Assembly (NCBI GenBank): GCA_016930085.1
Contig: JAFGHO010000086.1
Coordinates: 1-48,636, forward strand
From: Spirochaetales bacterium
GTDB lineage: Bacteria; Spirochaetota; Spirochaetia; SZUA-6; JAFGRV01
DNA: 48,636 bases
Direction: 5' to 3'
This document shows positions 1 to 8,455 of the stretch, piece after piece. Every line of letters starts with the position of its first letter. The first letter of the stretch is position 1. The translations under genes were made by a program, and so were the position numbers. The notes under the pieces were generated by a model, which did no database searches, was not told the DNA's origin, and saw nothing but the letters and a program-made list of their open reading frames with translations.

Positions 1-37
1 CCATGACGGAAAGCGTTAAAAAATCGATCAGTTCCAT
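1..37 (-). CDS. N-terminal fragment of an unknown gene cut by the window edge
   Basis: Only the first 12 codons are inside the window. They read MELIDFLTLSVM on the minus strand from an ATG at 37. A strong ribosome binding site (GGAGG, 43-47) lies 5 nt upstream of this ATG, which is why I call a gene on so little sequence. The product cannot be identified from 12 residues. Confidence 0.6.
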   Translation of the reverse strand, partial: MELIDFLTLSVM

Positions 38-384
38 ATATTCCTCCTTTTCATTTCCATATCAATGGTCTTCATTGAGAGTGTAACCGTTTCCGGGGAT
101 TCTTTCTAACACTATATTGCGCTGAAAAGGCCGTATGCGGCAAAAAAACCGGTACTATTTTGACGGCGGAATGCTTATTTGTAATCATGTAACATGATAA
201 CAAATAAGAAGCTTCAGGATTTCTTTTCTATCGGGGTATGCAAAAAAGCCGGATGTTATCGAGATAGATCAATTATATAGTAAGATTCTATTGGGTTTAT
301 TTGTCTCATTATAGAAAAATCAAAGCAGCTATCACTTTTTGAGCGTTATATGATGTATGAGAATAATTAATCAAGGAGGGTCAC
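38..384. other. Divergent intergenic region
   Basis: This AT-rich gap separates the partial minus-strand gene from the plus-strand gene at 385. I see no coding remnant or RNA gene. A possible promoter for the downstream gene is TTGAGC (339-344), a 17-nt spacer and AATAAT (362-367). It would place transcription start almost on the ribosome binding site, so I treat it as weak. Confidence 0.5.
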
Positions 385-927
385 ATGGTAGAATCCGATC
401 CGCATGAATTCCATTTTATCATGACGGATAGAATGAGAGAGAAGCTGCACAATCTGACATTGTTCGGTTCGAGGCGTTCTTTATCCGGTATCATTGTCGG
501 GATTTTGTCCTGCGTCGATCCTTTGATTATAAAGGAACACAAATGGGGAAGGCAAAGAATGAGCCGTTATCGAGCGGTATCGGAGGATCCCGATGAAAGG
601 CGTGAACACGCGCACGTGTATTTGTCCGAGAATATGTATCGGAAGATCAAGCTGCTGCATGCTGATTTGAATTGCTTTAGCATCGCACAGTTGGTGAGGG
701 GGTTGCTGGAGTTGTTTTTGGCGATGGTGGAGAGATATGGAAATAAAGTCATTGAAGAATTCGAAAAAAGATTTAAGCAATGGAGTGTTGAGGAGAAGAG
801 ATTACAACAGTCCCCTCGAAGGAATTTACGACAATTGTTTACGATAATTCAGCATCTACCGGGGAGAAATATATTAATTTCTCTCTATGCTTCTCATTTT
901 TTACCATTTTGGATACTTCGGCTTTAA
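385..927 (+). CDS. Small basic protein with ribbon-helix-helix-like segments, possible DNA-binding protein
   Basis: The start is fixed by a strong AAGGAGGG site 6 nt before the ATG. The 180-residue protein seems to hold two related short units. Residues 10-45 (motif 'SLSGIIVGIL') and residues 77-118 ('VYLSENMYRKIKLLHADLN' then 'SIAQLVRGLLELFL') both look like a beta strand followed by two helices, as in ribbon-helix-helix DNA-binding folds. The tail after residue 135 is basic and then hydrophobic. The layout recalls small multicopy spirochaetal families such as the leptospiral DUF1564 proteins, but I cannot claim homology. The gene stands alone. One copy of the TACGACAATTGT motif lies inside it at 827-838. 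Confidence 0.6.
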   Translation: MVESDPHEFHFIMTDRMREKLHNLTLFGSRRSLSGIIVGILSCVDPLIIKEHKWGRQRMSRYRAVSEDPDERREHAHVYLSENMYRKIKLLHADLNCFSIAQLVRGLLELFLAMVERYGNKVIEEFEKRFKQWSVEEKRLQQSPRRNLRQLFTIIQHLPGRNILISLYASHFLPFWILRL

Positions 928-1044
928 AAAATATCCACAAACCACTCACCGCTTTCCACAAATACACCCAGGCCACCCCCCTTTTGACCGATTCCATCAT
1001 TCACAAAAAATCACGACGGTTTTCGGAATCCGTCATGCGGCACT

Positions 1045-2196
1045 TCACTTCTTTTCAACCAGATACAGATATTCTTTAACATGGATATCCCTGTTTCTGA
1101 GATTTCTCGAGCCCCTGAAGGTGTTATAGGTGGTTTCGAGGGTCTCAACCTTTCCGATTTTTTCGAGCATCGAGGTCATCTCGTCTTTTCCGGTAAACCC
1201 TTCCGAATTGAACGACACAAGGATGTATTTCGCTTTCAGGGTGAAAAGAAGGTCGCGTAAGGCCGACGCCGCGCGATGCGCCTTGTTGTAATCGGAGCGT
1301 TTCCAGAAGACGGGAATACCCGATACCTCGCTTGTCTTGGCGGGCCTGCGGTAAGAGGTGATAAGGTTCAGCATGAAATAATTTGAGCCGTAGGGATGTT
1401 GATTGTAGGGGGGATCCACATACGCGATATCGACTTCTTCGACCATCGGTGCCAGGGCGTTCGCGTCCGAGAGGTGAATAATCACCTCGCATTCATGTCT
1501 GCTGAATACGGGAAAGGGCAGTCCGATCGCCCCCTTGATCCTCCTCAGCGCGTCGCCTTTGGTGCCCCCGAACCTTCCGATGCCGTTTTTCGCGTTTTTA
1601 TAGAACCCCTTGAACACGCCGGCGGTATTCGCGTGAATCGAGGCTTCGGAGAGGAGTGGAGCGATAAAAAAGTGCCGGACATCCTCGTCTGTTTCCCCGA
1701 TATACTGCCGCGCCGTATCGATATACCGCGCGTTCCTGTTCGTGTAAAAGACGCGTTCGCCCGGCTTTATACACTCGTCGTTTTTGGGGGCGTAAAGTTC
1801 GGTAATGAAACCCTTCCTGAGTGGCAATGTTTCCAGCCGGGAGAGCAAATCGGTATGAATGGATGCTAATGATTTGAAAGATATGTCAGACCGATTTGTG
1901 AGGTAACAGCGGTTGATGGTCTGCGAATAGGGCTCGATGTCGTTGACGAGAAGCAGCTCCGCGTACTGCTTGAAATACCGCGAAACGATACCCGAGCCCG
2001 AAAACACATCGAACACTTTCAGTTTTGTCTTTGAAAGCCTTTCCGCCGCGATCCGGACGCCTTTCCCGATAAAATCAAGCAGGGCCCGCTTGTTGCCGAT
2101 ATAGGTGACAAGCTGCTGCCTTAGGTACGCCGGGTCTTCCCCCTGTATCCTCAATTGATTGACGCCAGGTATTGTATCGTATCGGTCTTTGAACAT
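1045..2196 (-). CDS. D12-class adenine-specific DNA methyltransferase, apparently orphan
   Basis: The enzyme should transfer a methyl group from S-adenosylmethionine to N6 of adenine in a specific DNA site. An N-terminal 'TYIGNKRALLDFI' segment comes first, then the AdoMet loop 'VFDVFSGSGIVS' and, further on, the catalytic 'YVDPPYNQHPYGSNYF' (DPPY motif). This order matches the alpha/D12 group, and the DPPYNQHPYGSNYF form is typical of the COG3392 type. The 383-residue length is normal and all core motifs are present. No restriction endonuclease or specificity gene lies next to it. An orphan regulatory methylase, or a remnant of a phage or restriction system, is possible. No clear Shine-Dalgarno sequence precedes the ATG at 2196. 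Confidence 0.88.
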   Translation of the reverse strand: MFKDRYDTIPGVNQLRIQGEDPAYLRQQLVTYIGNKRALLDFIGKGVRIAAERLSKTKLKVFDVFSGSGIVSRYFKQYAELLLVNDIEPYSQTINRCYLTNRSDISFKSLASIHTDLLSRLETLPLRKGFITELYAPKNDECIKPGERVFYTNRNARYIDTARQYIGETDEDVRHFFIAPLLSEASIHANTAGVFKGFYKNAKNGIGRFGGTKGDALRRIKGAIGLPFPVFSRHECEVIIHLSDANALAPMVEEVDIAYVDPPYNQHPYGSNYFMLNLITSYRRPAKTSEVSGIPVFWKRSDYNKAHRAASALRDLLFTLKAKYILVSFNSEGFTGKDEMTSMLEKIGKVETLETTYNTFRGSRNLRNRDIHVKEYLYLVEKK

Positions 2197-2558
2197 TGTT
2201 ACGAACGGTTCCTTTTATCCCATCTTATTCCAAACCGATAGATATGGCAACCGACTCCTTATGTTCCCGCATCTCCCGCGCGGCGACTGGAGTTGATTTT
2301 TCCGGTATGCTGCTTTAGAGTAATAACGAAACCCGCAAGACGATACACCGATTCAGGGAGGAATTATAAATTCGGCGCGGTCAGGGAATTAATCGAGGAA
2401 GGGAGATAGCCGCGCCGTATTGATGGAATAATTTACTATTTTTTACTTGATTGCGGGGTTTTTTCGTTTTAAATTTATCATAGTATATGTATTATCCCGA
2501 TATCACGCCTTCCTCATTGGTATGAGTATCGAAAAAGGGAGAAAAGGACAATGCCTGT
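2197..2558. other. Divergent intergenic region upstream of the cyclase
   Basis: The 362-bp gap lies between the divergent methylase and cyclase genes. I see no convincing gene in it. A short minus-strand frame just upstream of the methylase ends in 'SVAISIGLE' but shows no recognisable family. The part near 2447-2475 holds a likely promoter for the cyclase. Confidence 0.5.
2447..2475 (+). promoter_or_regulatory. Predicted sigma70-type promoter of the cyclase gene
   Basis: TTGATT (2447-2452) and TAAATT (2470-2475) are separated by 17 nt. The predicted leader is about 75 nt and contains an AAAAGGA ribosome binding site before the start at 2559. Confidence 0.5.
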
Positions 2559-4007
2559 ATGAATAACGCCGATACAGAGAAGGTAAATCATATCGAAGAG
2601 GTTTTTCCGATAGAAACTCTGCTTCAGAAAAAGATTTCCTGGGTTTCCAAAGTGGTCCTGGTGATCGCTATCGCGGGATTCTCCACGTACGGCCTGCTCG
2701 AACTCCTCGCGGGTGTTTTTGAAACATTCGTTATCGGAGTGGGAACGGGCGCATTGCTTCTTTTCCCGCTCATTCTCCTTTTTTTCGGCAAGGTACGGCC
2801 CGGTATCGGCCTTTTCATCATTATCATGTCACTCTCCGTGCTTTCGACCCAGTATTTTTATCTCGGCAACCAGGAACTGCTCGGCCTTATGATGATCGAT
2901 TTTTCCGTCTTTTTCGGTCTTGTCATCTGCGCCGCACTCATTCTGGTGAAATACCGGATCATTCTCTTTATCGTCCTGTTGACGGCGACGGCCGACGGTA
3001 TCGTTATCAGTATCATTTCAGACAGTATTCCCTTTCTCACCAAGCGCTTTTTTCTTGTCGAGCTTTTCATTCTTGTGGCAATCGCCTTTCTGGTCTATTA
3101 CTTTGCCTACCTCTACGACGCTTTTTTCAAAAAGGCCGTGAGTGAGTCCGAAAAACAGCAGCGCGCGAACAGGGAACTGAGAGAACGGAATATCGCCTTC
3201 GGGCGGTTCGTGCCGCATCAGTTTCTCCAGCTGCTCGAGCGGGAAAGCATCGACGAACTCACCCTGAGCGATCAGGTGCAGGCCTCGATGACCGTCATGT
3301 TCACCGATATCCGCTCGTTTACCACCATTTCGGAAAAGATGTCGCCGCAGGAAAGTTTTACTTTCCTGAACAGCCTCCTCAAGCTGATCGGGCCCACGGT
3401 CAGGCACTACCACGGGTTTATCGACAAGTATATCGGGGACGCGACCCTTTCCCTCTTTCCGGAAAAATCGGACCATGCGGTCATGGCCGCGGTGGAAATC
3501 CAGAATCTGATTTCTATGTATAACAAGCAGCGGGCGATGCAAAACAAGGACCCCGTTACAATCGGCATGGGTGTCAATACCGGTGAAGTGATCGTCGGTA
3601 TCATCGGCGAGGAAGAACGGATGGAAGAAACCGTGATTTCCGATACGGTCAATCTCGCCTCCAGGATAGAGGGACTGACGAAATCATACGGCTCCTCGAT
3701 CATCATCACCGGCGAAACCCTCGAAAGCCTCGAACGAAAGGACATGTTTCATTTCCGCTTTCTCGACCAGCTGCAGGTGACGGGGAAAATACTCCCCGTA
3801 TCGCTTTATGAAATTCTCGATTGCGAGGAACAGACGATCATGCTGAAAAAACTCAAATCGAAAAAGGTGTATCACGAAGCATGGGAACTCTATTGCGACG
3901 GCAGACTCGATGAGGCGATCAAGAAAATGAACGCGATCATCAAATATAATCCCCATGACAAAGCGGTACAGTACATGCTGGCCCGGTGTCTGGAGTATTT
4001 CAAATAG
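2559..4007 (+). CDS. Membrane-bound class III adenylate/guanylate cyclase
   Basis: The protein should make cyclic AMP (or cGMP) from the nucleoside triphosphate at the inner face of the membrane. Residues about 30-190 form a bundle of roughly six membrane segments with no recognisable extracellular sensor domain. A linker and the 'FGRFVPHQFLQLLE' segment, frequent before bacterial cyclase domains, follow. The catalytic domain has both metal aspartates (D250 in 'FTDIR', D294 in 'DKYIGDA'), the purine-selecting lysine of 'DKYIGD' and the 'NLASRIEG' Asn/Arg pair. It therefore looks active and prefers ATP by family rules. The last 50 residues resemble one TPR-like helical pair ('AWELYCDGRLDEAIKKMN'). 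An earlier ATG at 2550 runs straight into a stop, so 2559 is the start. Confidence 0.9.
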   Translation: MNNADTEKVNHIEEVFPIETLLQKKISWVSKVVLVIAIAGFSTYGLLELLAGVFETFVIGVGTGALLLFPLILLFFGKVRPGIGLFIIIMSLSVLSTQYFYLGNQELLGLMMIDFSVFFGLVICAALILVKYRIILFIVLLTATADGIVISIISDSIPFLTKRFFLVELFILVAIAFLVYYFAYLYDAFFKKAVSESEKQQRANRELRERNIAFGRFVPHQFLQLLERESIDELTLSDQVQASMTVMFTDIRSFTTISEKMSPQESFTFLNSLLKLIGPTVRHYHGFIDKYIGDATLSLFPEKSDHAVMAAVEIQNLISMYNKQRAMQNKDPVTIGMGVNTGEVIVGIIGEEERMEETVISDTVNLASRIEGLTKSYGSSIIITGETLESLERKDMFHFRFLDQLQVTGKILPVSLYEILDCEEQTIMLKKLKSKKVYHEAWELYCDGRLDEAIKKMNAIIKYNPHDKAVQYMLARCLEYFK

Positions 4008-4046
4008 CGGCTTTAAAAGAATCGGGGTGCGCGATTCCTTTTTATA

Positions 4047-4055
4047 TGGTATACT
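4047..4055 (+). promoter_or_regulatory. Extended -10 promoter placed for a leaderless mRNA
   Basis: TGG-TATACT ends 8 nt before the ATG at 4064. No Shine-Dalgarno sequence precedes that ATG. Transcription would begin at or within 1-2 nt of the start codon. There is no good -35 box, as is common for extended -10 promoters. Confidence 0.5.
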
Positions 4056-4063
4056 GTCTTTGT

Positions 4064-5455
4064 ATGCGAAATATATTCATAGGTTTCAGTATTATTTTTT
4101 GTCTCCCCGTTTTCTCCTGCCTTCCCCCGGACACCGGAACGGTTCCCGGAAACGTTTTTTACCTCGATCCCGCCGGTGGGAGCCTGGCGGGTGACGGTTC
4201 GTTTGAACGGCCCTGGCCGGGACTGCAGGAGGTGATCGAAGCCGGGATGATCCGCACCCACGCCTTCGCCGATCATCCCTGGGATGAAGGGGATGTCCTT
4301 TACGAGCGCAATCCGGGAGCCCCGGTTGCGGCGGGCGATACCCTCCGGCTTCTCGACGGCAATCACGGGGAAATCGAACTGCACGAATACTACAACCTGC
4401 GGTATCTTACCGTCGAAGCCGAAACGGGCCACCGGCCGGTCTGTTCCCGCCTGGACATACAGGCCGCCGGAAAGATCATCGTCCGGGGATTGACGGTCAG
4501 GCCGATACCGGGATATACGGAAGCCTGTACCCTCATCCGCGTTGCCTCCCATGACTGGCAGGGGCCGGTGGATGATATTACCGTCGAAGACTGTACCGTC
4601 TATTCCGTCGAAAATGCCGAAAGCTGGGGCCTCGAGGAATGGAATTCGCTTGCCTGCTCCGGGATAACGGTGTCGGGCAATAATGTCACGATCCGCAATA
4701 ACGAACTTATAAATGTCGATTTCGGGATATCCTACAGCGGCGATTTCGGCGTTGTTTTCGGCAATACCGTTTCCAATTTTGCGGGCGACGGCCTGCGTGG
4801 TATCGGAAACGATCTGCTATTCGAAAACAATATCGTCCGGGACAATTACAATGTGAACGAAAACCATGACGATGGATTTCAATCCTGGTCTCTGGCAAGC
4901 CGGAATCAGCCCCCGAGGGAGCGCGTGGTCTTGAGGGGGAACATTATCATCAACTGCACGGACCCGGAGCGTCCCTTTCAGGGCGGACTTCAGGGGATCG
5001 GCTGTTTCGACGGATTCTTTATCGACTGGGTGGTGGAAAACAACCTGATCCTGGTCGACCACTGGCACGGGATCACCTTCCTTGGGGCAGTCAGTACTAA
5101 AATAGTCAACAACACGGTCATCGACACGACCGGCCAATCCCCCGGCCCTTCATGGATCATGATCGGCGCCCACAAGGACGGACGGCCTTCACGGGACTGC
5201 CTTATCCAGAATAATATCGTTCATTCGGTCTCCCTCGATCCGGGCGCGGGCGGTGCGGACAACAATTTGCCGGTCACGGACCTTGCTCTGCTTGAAAAAC
5301 TTTTTATCGATCCCGCAAACCGGGATTTCAGGTTGAAAAAGGGGTCCGCCGCTGTCGATACCGGCACCCTCGTCAACAGCCCCCTCACCGATATCAACGG
5401 GGTTTTAAGACCCCGCGGCAAAGGGGTCGATATCGGGGCGTACGAGAGTTATTGA
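4064..5455 (+). CDS. Secreted lipoprotein with right-handed parallel beta-helix fold
   Basis: The 463-residue product starts with a lipoprotein signal (MRNIFIGFSIIFCLPVFSC), so it is exported and lipid-anchored. The body is full of short repeats such as 'NNVTIRNNELINV' and 'NDLLFENNIVRDN'. These are the asparagine-rich coils of a parallel beta-helix, as in pectate lyases and NosD/carbohydrate-binding proteins. The end, 'GVLRPRGKGVDIGAYE', matches the tail common to secreted beta-helix proteins with anchor-type C-termini. Catalytic residues cannot be assigned; a polysaccharide lyase or a carbohydrate-binding role is plausible. I prefer the start at 4064 over upstream in-frame codons because the signal peptide begins there and a -10 box lies just ahead. 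Confidence 0.78.
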   Translation: MRNIFIGFSIIFCLPVFSCLPPDTGTVPGNVFYLDPAGGSLAGDGSFERPWPGLQEVIEAGMIRTHAFADHPWDEGDVLYERNPGAPVAAGDTLRLLDGNHGEIELHEYYNLRYLTVEAETGHRPVCSRLDIQAAGKIIVRGLTVRPIPGYTEACTLIRVASHDWQGPVDDITVEDCTVYSVENAESWGLEEWNSLACSGITVSGNNVTIRNNELINVDFGISYSGDFGVVFGNTVSNFAGDGLRGIGNDLLFENNIVRDNYNVNENHDDGFQSWSLASRNQPPRERVVLRGNIIINCTDPERPFQGGLQGIGCFDGFFIDWVVENNLILVDHWHGITFLGAVSTKIVNNTVIDTTGQSPGPSWIMIGAHKDGRPSRDCLIQNNIVHSVSLDPGAGGADNNLPVTDLALLEKLFIDPANRDFRLKKGSAAVDTGTLVNSPLTDINGVLRPRGKGVDIGAYESY

Positions 5456-5459
5456 TCCG

Positions 5460-6047
5460 TTAAAAATATATACAGAGGCCGATCATTCCGGCGTTCCCCA
5501 GCGTCAGGTCGACCGACCATTGCAGGTTTCCGCTTACATGTTCCGTCTGTCCGCCTGTATGGGTCGTCACCGAAGGCCAGCCGAGGGTTCCCAACAGTTC
5601 GTATTCTGCAAAAAGGGAGAGGTTTTCCATAAATCTGACTTCGATCCCCAGCAGGGGGCCGAGTTCAAGCATAAAGACTTCTTCACTGGACCAGTCCCCC
5701 CCGGCGATATCCGTCCGCGATGAACGGTAACTGATTCCCGCATCGCCACCGAAGTACGGGCTGATTTTACCCGTTGTGAAATGTCGTTCATAGGCAACAG
5801 CCGCGCCAAAGAGAAAAACCGACGGGGGCTGCCCGTCGTCTTCTATCATAACATCCAGCATTCCACGGAGAAACCATGTACCGGGGCCTGCCTTGAATCC
5901 GATACCGCCCCTGTATGTCCGGACTTCCAGGAGAAGCGAAGGGACGTTAAAAAGAAAGGCTTTCTCAAAGGAACCGGGTTCCATGCCATTGAGTGCGGCG
6001 GCAGAGAATATACAACAGACGATAGCGATACTCGTTTTATTAAACAT
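5460..6047 (-). CDS. Exported outer-membrane beta-barrel-like protein, unknown function
   Basis: The 195-residue protein has a cleavable signal peptide (residues 1-21, ending 'SAAALNG'). It then shows alternating hydrophobic/polar strands and a final aromatic residue ('GLCIYF'), as in small outer-membrane barrels. Segments such as 'FLFGAAVAYERHF' and 'ISPYFGGDAGISYR' are typical barrel strands. No specific family is recognised. The gene is convergent with the beta-helix gene, with only 4 nt between the stop codons. No Shine-Dalgarno sequence precedes the start. TTGACC followed 17 nt later by a poor -10 (TAAGCT) lies immediately upstream. Confidence 0.65.
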   Translation of the reverse strand: MFNKTSIAIVCCIFSAAALNGMEPGSFEKAFLFNVPSLLLEVRTYRGGIGFKAGPGTWFLRGMLDVMIEDDGQPPSVFLFGAAVAYERHFTTGKISPYFGGDAGISYRSSRTDIAGGDWSSEEVFMLELGPLLGIEVRFMENLSLFAEYELLGTLGWPSVTTHTGGQTEHVSGNLQWSVDLTLGNAGMIGLCIYF

Positions 6048-6149
6048 GGTTCAGCTTAATCGGTTATAAAGACCGGGTCAATAGTGTTCTTTGGTGTGAT
6101 GTAACGGAGGAAAGAGGGAACTGCCGGAGATTCGGTATCTTTTCCGGCT

Positions 6150-7007
6150 TTATTTTTCCAGAAAGAATTCCATCACACTCGTGTGTACCTGTATCCGCTC
6201 CTTCATGGATTCATATACCGAAGACTCGAATGTAAAAGAACACTTGTTGTAGTGGATAAAAAAATAATGGGCAAGGGGCGAACGCGAAAACCAGCTTTGC
6301 ACATGAACGAGGTAAGCGGGGAAGGCAAGAATACCATCCCTTGTTTCAAAGTCATGGTCTTTGTAGCCGTTGTCGATTGCCAGGTTTTTACCTGATAAAT
6401 AAGCCATGAGATTTTCCGCCGTTTTCCTGTTCGAGACCGAATAATTATAAATAAAACCGCCTTTTGATCCCGTTTCGTGGAGATCGAGAATCAGGTGAAG
6501 TTTTTTGCCTTTAAAATAATCTTTTATGAGAGCCGCTTCCTCTGTCATAAATGAATTGAAATCCCGGTTGATGTCGTAACCGTTCCCGTTATACCGGTAA
6601 TTGTGAATGAAGCCCCAGGGATTGACGACGGGAATGAAATGGACGCGATAATGTAAAAGCGGGTTTTCCCTGTCGAGATACCTCAGATAGCCGATGACCG
6701 CTTCAAATCCGGCCGGTTCATTCCCGTGGACGCCGCCCGTGACCAGGGCGTCCTTTGTCTCATCGGCGCTTCTGTCATAGAAGACATCGAAGAGGGGGTA
6801 CGCATCCTCGCCGTACGTTGTTTTTCCAATCGTGGTAACGGCGATATGGCCGGAATCGAGGGAACCCATGCAGTCGACGATACGCCGGTAGTCCCGTTTT
6901 TTTTCGTACGCGTCATAGCCGCACCAGCCTTCGACCGGTTTGTTCCCGACACACGTGCAGGAGGCGAAAAGAAGTATCAAACAAATAAAAAATACAACCT
7001 GTTTCAA
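6150..7007 (-). CDS. M14-family zinc carboxypeptidase-like lipoprotein
   Basis: The protein is probably an envelope zinc amidohydrolase or carboxypeptidase acting on peptides or peptidoglycan. The lipoprotein signal ends 'LLFASC' (C17). Zinc ligands are visible as H94 and E97 in 'GGVHGNEPAG' and H177 in 'LDLHETGSKGG'. The substrate-binding 'DINRDF' (145-150) is present, and E261 in 'SFTFESS' is the likely catalytic base. All fit the M14/succinylglutamate-desuccinylase group. The frame opens with a TTG codon at 7007; the signal peptide begins right there, so TTG looks like the true start. The substrate is not predictable, and the gene is not in an obvious operon. Confidence 0.82.
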   Translation of the reverse strand: MKQVVFFICLILLFASCTCVGNKPVEGWCGYDAYEKKRDYRRIVDCMGSLDSGHIAVTTIGKTTYGEDAYPLFDVFYDRSADETKDALVTGGVHGNEPAGFEAVIGYLRYLDRENPLLHYRVHFIPVVNPWGFIHNYRYNGNGYDINRDFNSFMTEEAALIKDYFKGKKLHLILDLHETGSKGGFIYNYSVSNRKTAENLMAYLSGKNLAIDNGYKDHDFETRDGILAFPAYLVHVQSWFSRSPLAHYFFIHYNKCSFTFESSVYESMKERIQVHTSVMEFFLEK

Positions 7008-7076
7008 AACATCATCCGGAACCGCCTTGCATGCTAATTGAATATGATCGAAGTGTCAATATATGCCTTTATGTCA

Positions 7077-7105
7077 TTGACTTTCGAACATCGTTTCGTT
7101 ATCAT
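7077..7105 (+). promoter_or_regulatory. Sigma70-type promoter abutting the Nudix start codon
   Basis: TTGACT (7077-7082), 17 nt, TATCAT (7100-7105), then 8 nt to the ATG at 7114 with no ribosome binding site. This spacing predicts a leaderless transcript. Confidence 0.6.
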
Positions 7106-7113
7106 ATTGTTCC

Positions 7114-7551
7114 ATGATCACCCTCGCAGTCGATGCCATTATGGTGAAAGACGAAAAGCTGCTTATGATCGTCCGCGGCGGAAGCACGTTTCACGATTTT
7201 CTGGCGCTTCCCGGCGGCATGGTCGAAGAAGGCGAGACCGTTGAAGAGGCCGTTATACGGGAGATAAAGGAGGAGTGCGGTGTGGACGCGGTGCCGTTGG
7301 AGATACTGGGAGTATATTCCGAACCCGGAAGGGATCCGAGGGGGCACACCTGTTCCGTCGTGTTTGTCATGGATTTCAAGGGAACGCCGGAAGCCGGAGA
7401 CGACGCAAAGGATTTCAGGTGGATAGCCCTTCCGCCGGACGAATCCGAAAGGATCGCCTTCGATCACCGGAAAGTGATCGGCGATTATCTTGTGTGGAGG
7501 GAACGGCGGGGAACCTATTGGTCCGGGAAAACAACTCGTTTTGGGCACTGA
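7114..7551 (+). CDS. Nudix hydrolase
   Basis: The 145-residue enzyme should hydrolyse a nucleoside diphosphate linked to another group. The full Nudix box is present at about residues 34-57, with 'GGMVEEGE', then 'REIKEECG', giving the G-x5-E-x7-REUxEExGU pattern and its metal-binding glutamates. The sequence style ('LPGGMVEEGETVEEAVIREI') is closest to ADP-ribose/NADH pyrophosphatase-type members, but specificity cannot be read. It is probably co-transcribed with the methyltransferase gene that starts 55 nt downstream. Confidence 0.88.
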   Translation: MITLAVDAIMVKDEKLLMIVRGGSTFHDFLALPGGMVEEGETVEEAVIREIKEECGVDAVPLEILGVYSEPGRDPRGHTCSVVFVMDFKGTPEAGDDAKDFRWIALPPDESERIAFDHRKVIGDYLVWRERRGTYWSGKTTRFGH

Positions 7552-7606
7552 ATCCCGTCTCCCGGATGTGTCGATACCGGAAGTAACGGGATAAGGAGTA
7601 CGACAT

Positions 7607-8305
7607 ATGTCAGCGACATGGATGTACGACGAGTTTAAACAGATCGGTCTCGATTATTCCGATACCCTGAATGCTGATACCTACGACGAATGCATGCAGC
7701 GCCACAGGGATTACGTCAGGGAAGCGGAATACATCCTCGGATTACTCGAAGCCGGTCCGGACGACCGGCTTCTCGAAATCGGTACGGGAACCGGCCACTT
7801 CGCGATCGAGGCGTCCCGGCATGTCAAACACGTGACCGCGGCGGATATCTCGGAAAAGATGCTTTCATACGCGCGGCGAAAAGCCCGGAAAGCGGACCGG
7901 AAGAATATAACCTGGTCGCATACCGGATTCCTGAGTCACGAGACGCCGCGGCGGTATGACATCATCATGTCCAAAATGGCCCTTCACCACCTTCCCGATT
8001 TCTGGAAAGCGGTAGCACTCAATAGAATACATAAAATGCTTAAACCGGAAGGAAGGTTTTATCTGGCGGATGTGGTCTTTTCCTTTTCCATTGAAGATTA
8101 CGGGGTTAAATGCGGGGAGTGGATCGCGCAGACAATCGGGCTGTTCGGGGACGAGAACGTGGGAGAAGAGGCGGCGATGCACATCCGGGAAGAATATTCG
8201 ACCTTTGACTGGATAATCGAGGCGATGATCCGGAAGGCCGGATTCACCTTTCGAATTGAAAAAAAGTCCGATTTTTTTGCCGGGTATGTGTGTGAAAAAA
8301 AATAA
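7607..8305 (+). CDS. Class I SAM-dependent methyltransferase
   Basis: The 232-residue protein carries the AdoMet-binding motif I 'LLEIGTGTGHFA' (residues 55-66), the acidic 'VTAADISEKML' end of strand 2, and 'YDIIMSKMALHHLPD' as motif IV. This is the Methyltransf_11/25 pattern used for small molecules such as quinones, but the substrate is unknown. A good AAGGAG site lies 9 nt before the ATG. The gene follows the Nudix gene on the same strand. Confidence 0.85.
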   Translation: MSATWMYDEFKQIGLDYSDTLNADTYDECMQRHRDYVREAEYILGLLEAGPDDRLLEIGTGTGHFAIEASRHVKHVTAADISEKMLSYARRKARKADRKNITWSHTGFLSHETPRRYDIIMSKMALHHLPDFWKAVALNRIHKMLKPEGRFYLADVVFSFSIEDYGVKCGEWIAQTIGLFGDENVGEEAAMHIREEYSTFDWIIEAMIRKAGFTFRIEKKSDFFAGYVCEKK

Positions 8306-8395
8306 CAGACGCATTATATTTTACCCAAGCTTATCATCATTTATGTATCTTATAGAAATAAAGTAAATTGCAAACTATTTCAATCGAATAAATAT

Positions 8396-8424
8396 TTGAC
8401 ATTTCTATGATGACCTGCTATAGT
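8396..8424 (+). promoter_or_regulatory. Consensus sigma70-type promoter of the Thr-linker lipoprotein gene
   Basis: TTGACA (8396-8401), 17 nt, TATAGT (8419-8424). The leader of about 25 nt carries an AGGAGG ribosome binding site before the ATG at 8456. This is one of the best promoters in the window. Confidence 0.75.
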
Positions 8425-8455
8425 TGAAAAAAAAAGGACAAATCAGGAGGAATTA

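Noticed and set aside
925-960. Two TCCACAAA boxes resembling DnaA boxes
   Set aside because: Only two imperfect matches to TTATCCACA, 22 bp apart, with no dnaA/dnaN genes or AT-rich unwinding element nearby.
2197-2330. Minus-strand frame ending 'REMREHKESVAISIGLE' as a gene remnant
   Set aside because: The open part is short, has no recognisable family and is interrupted just upstream.
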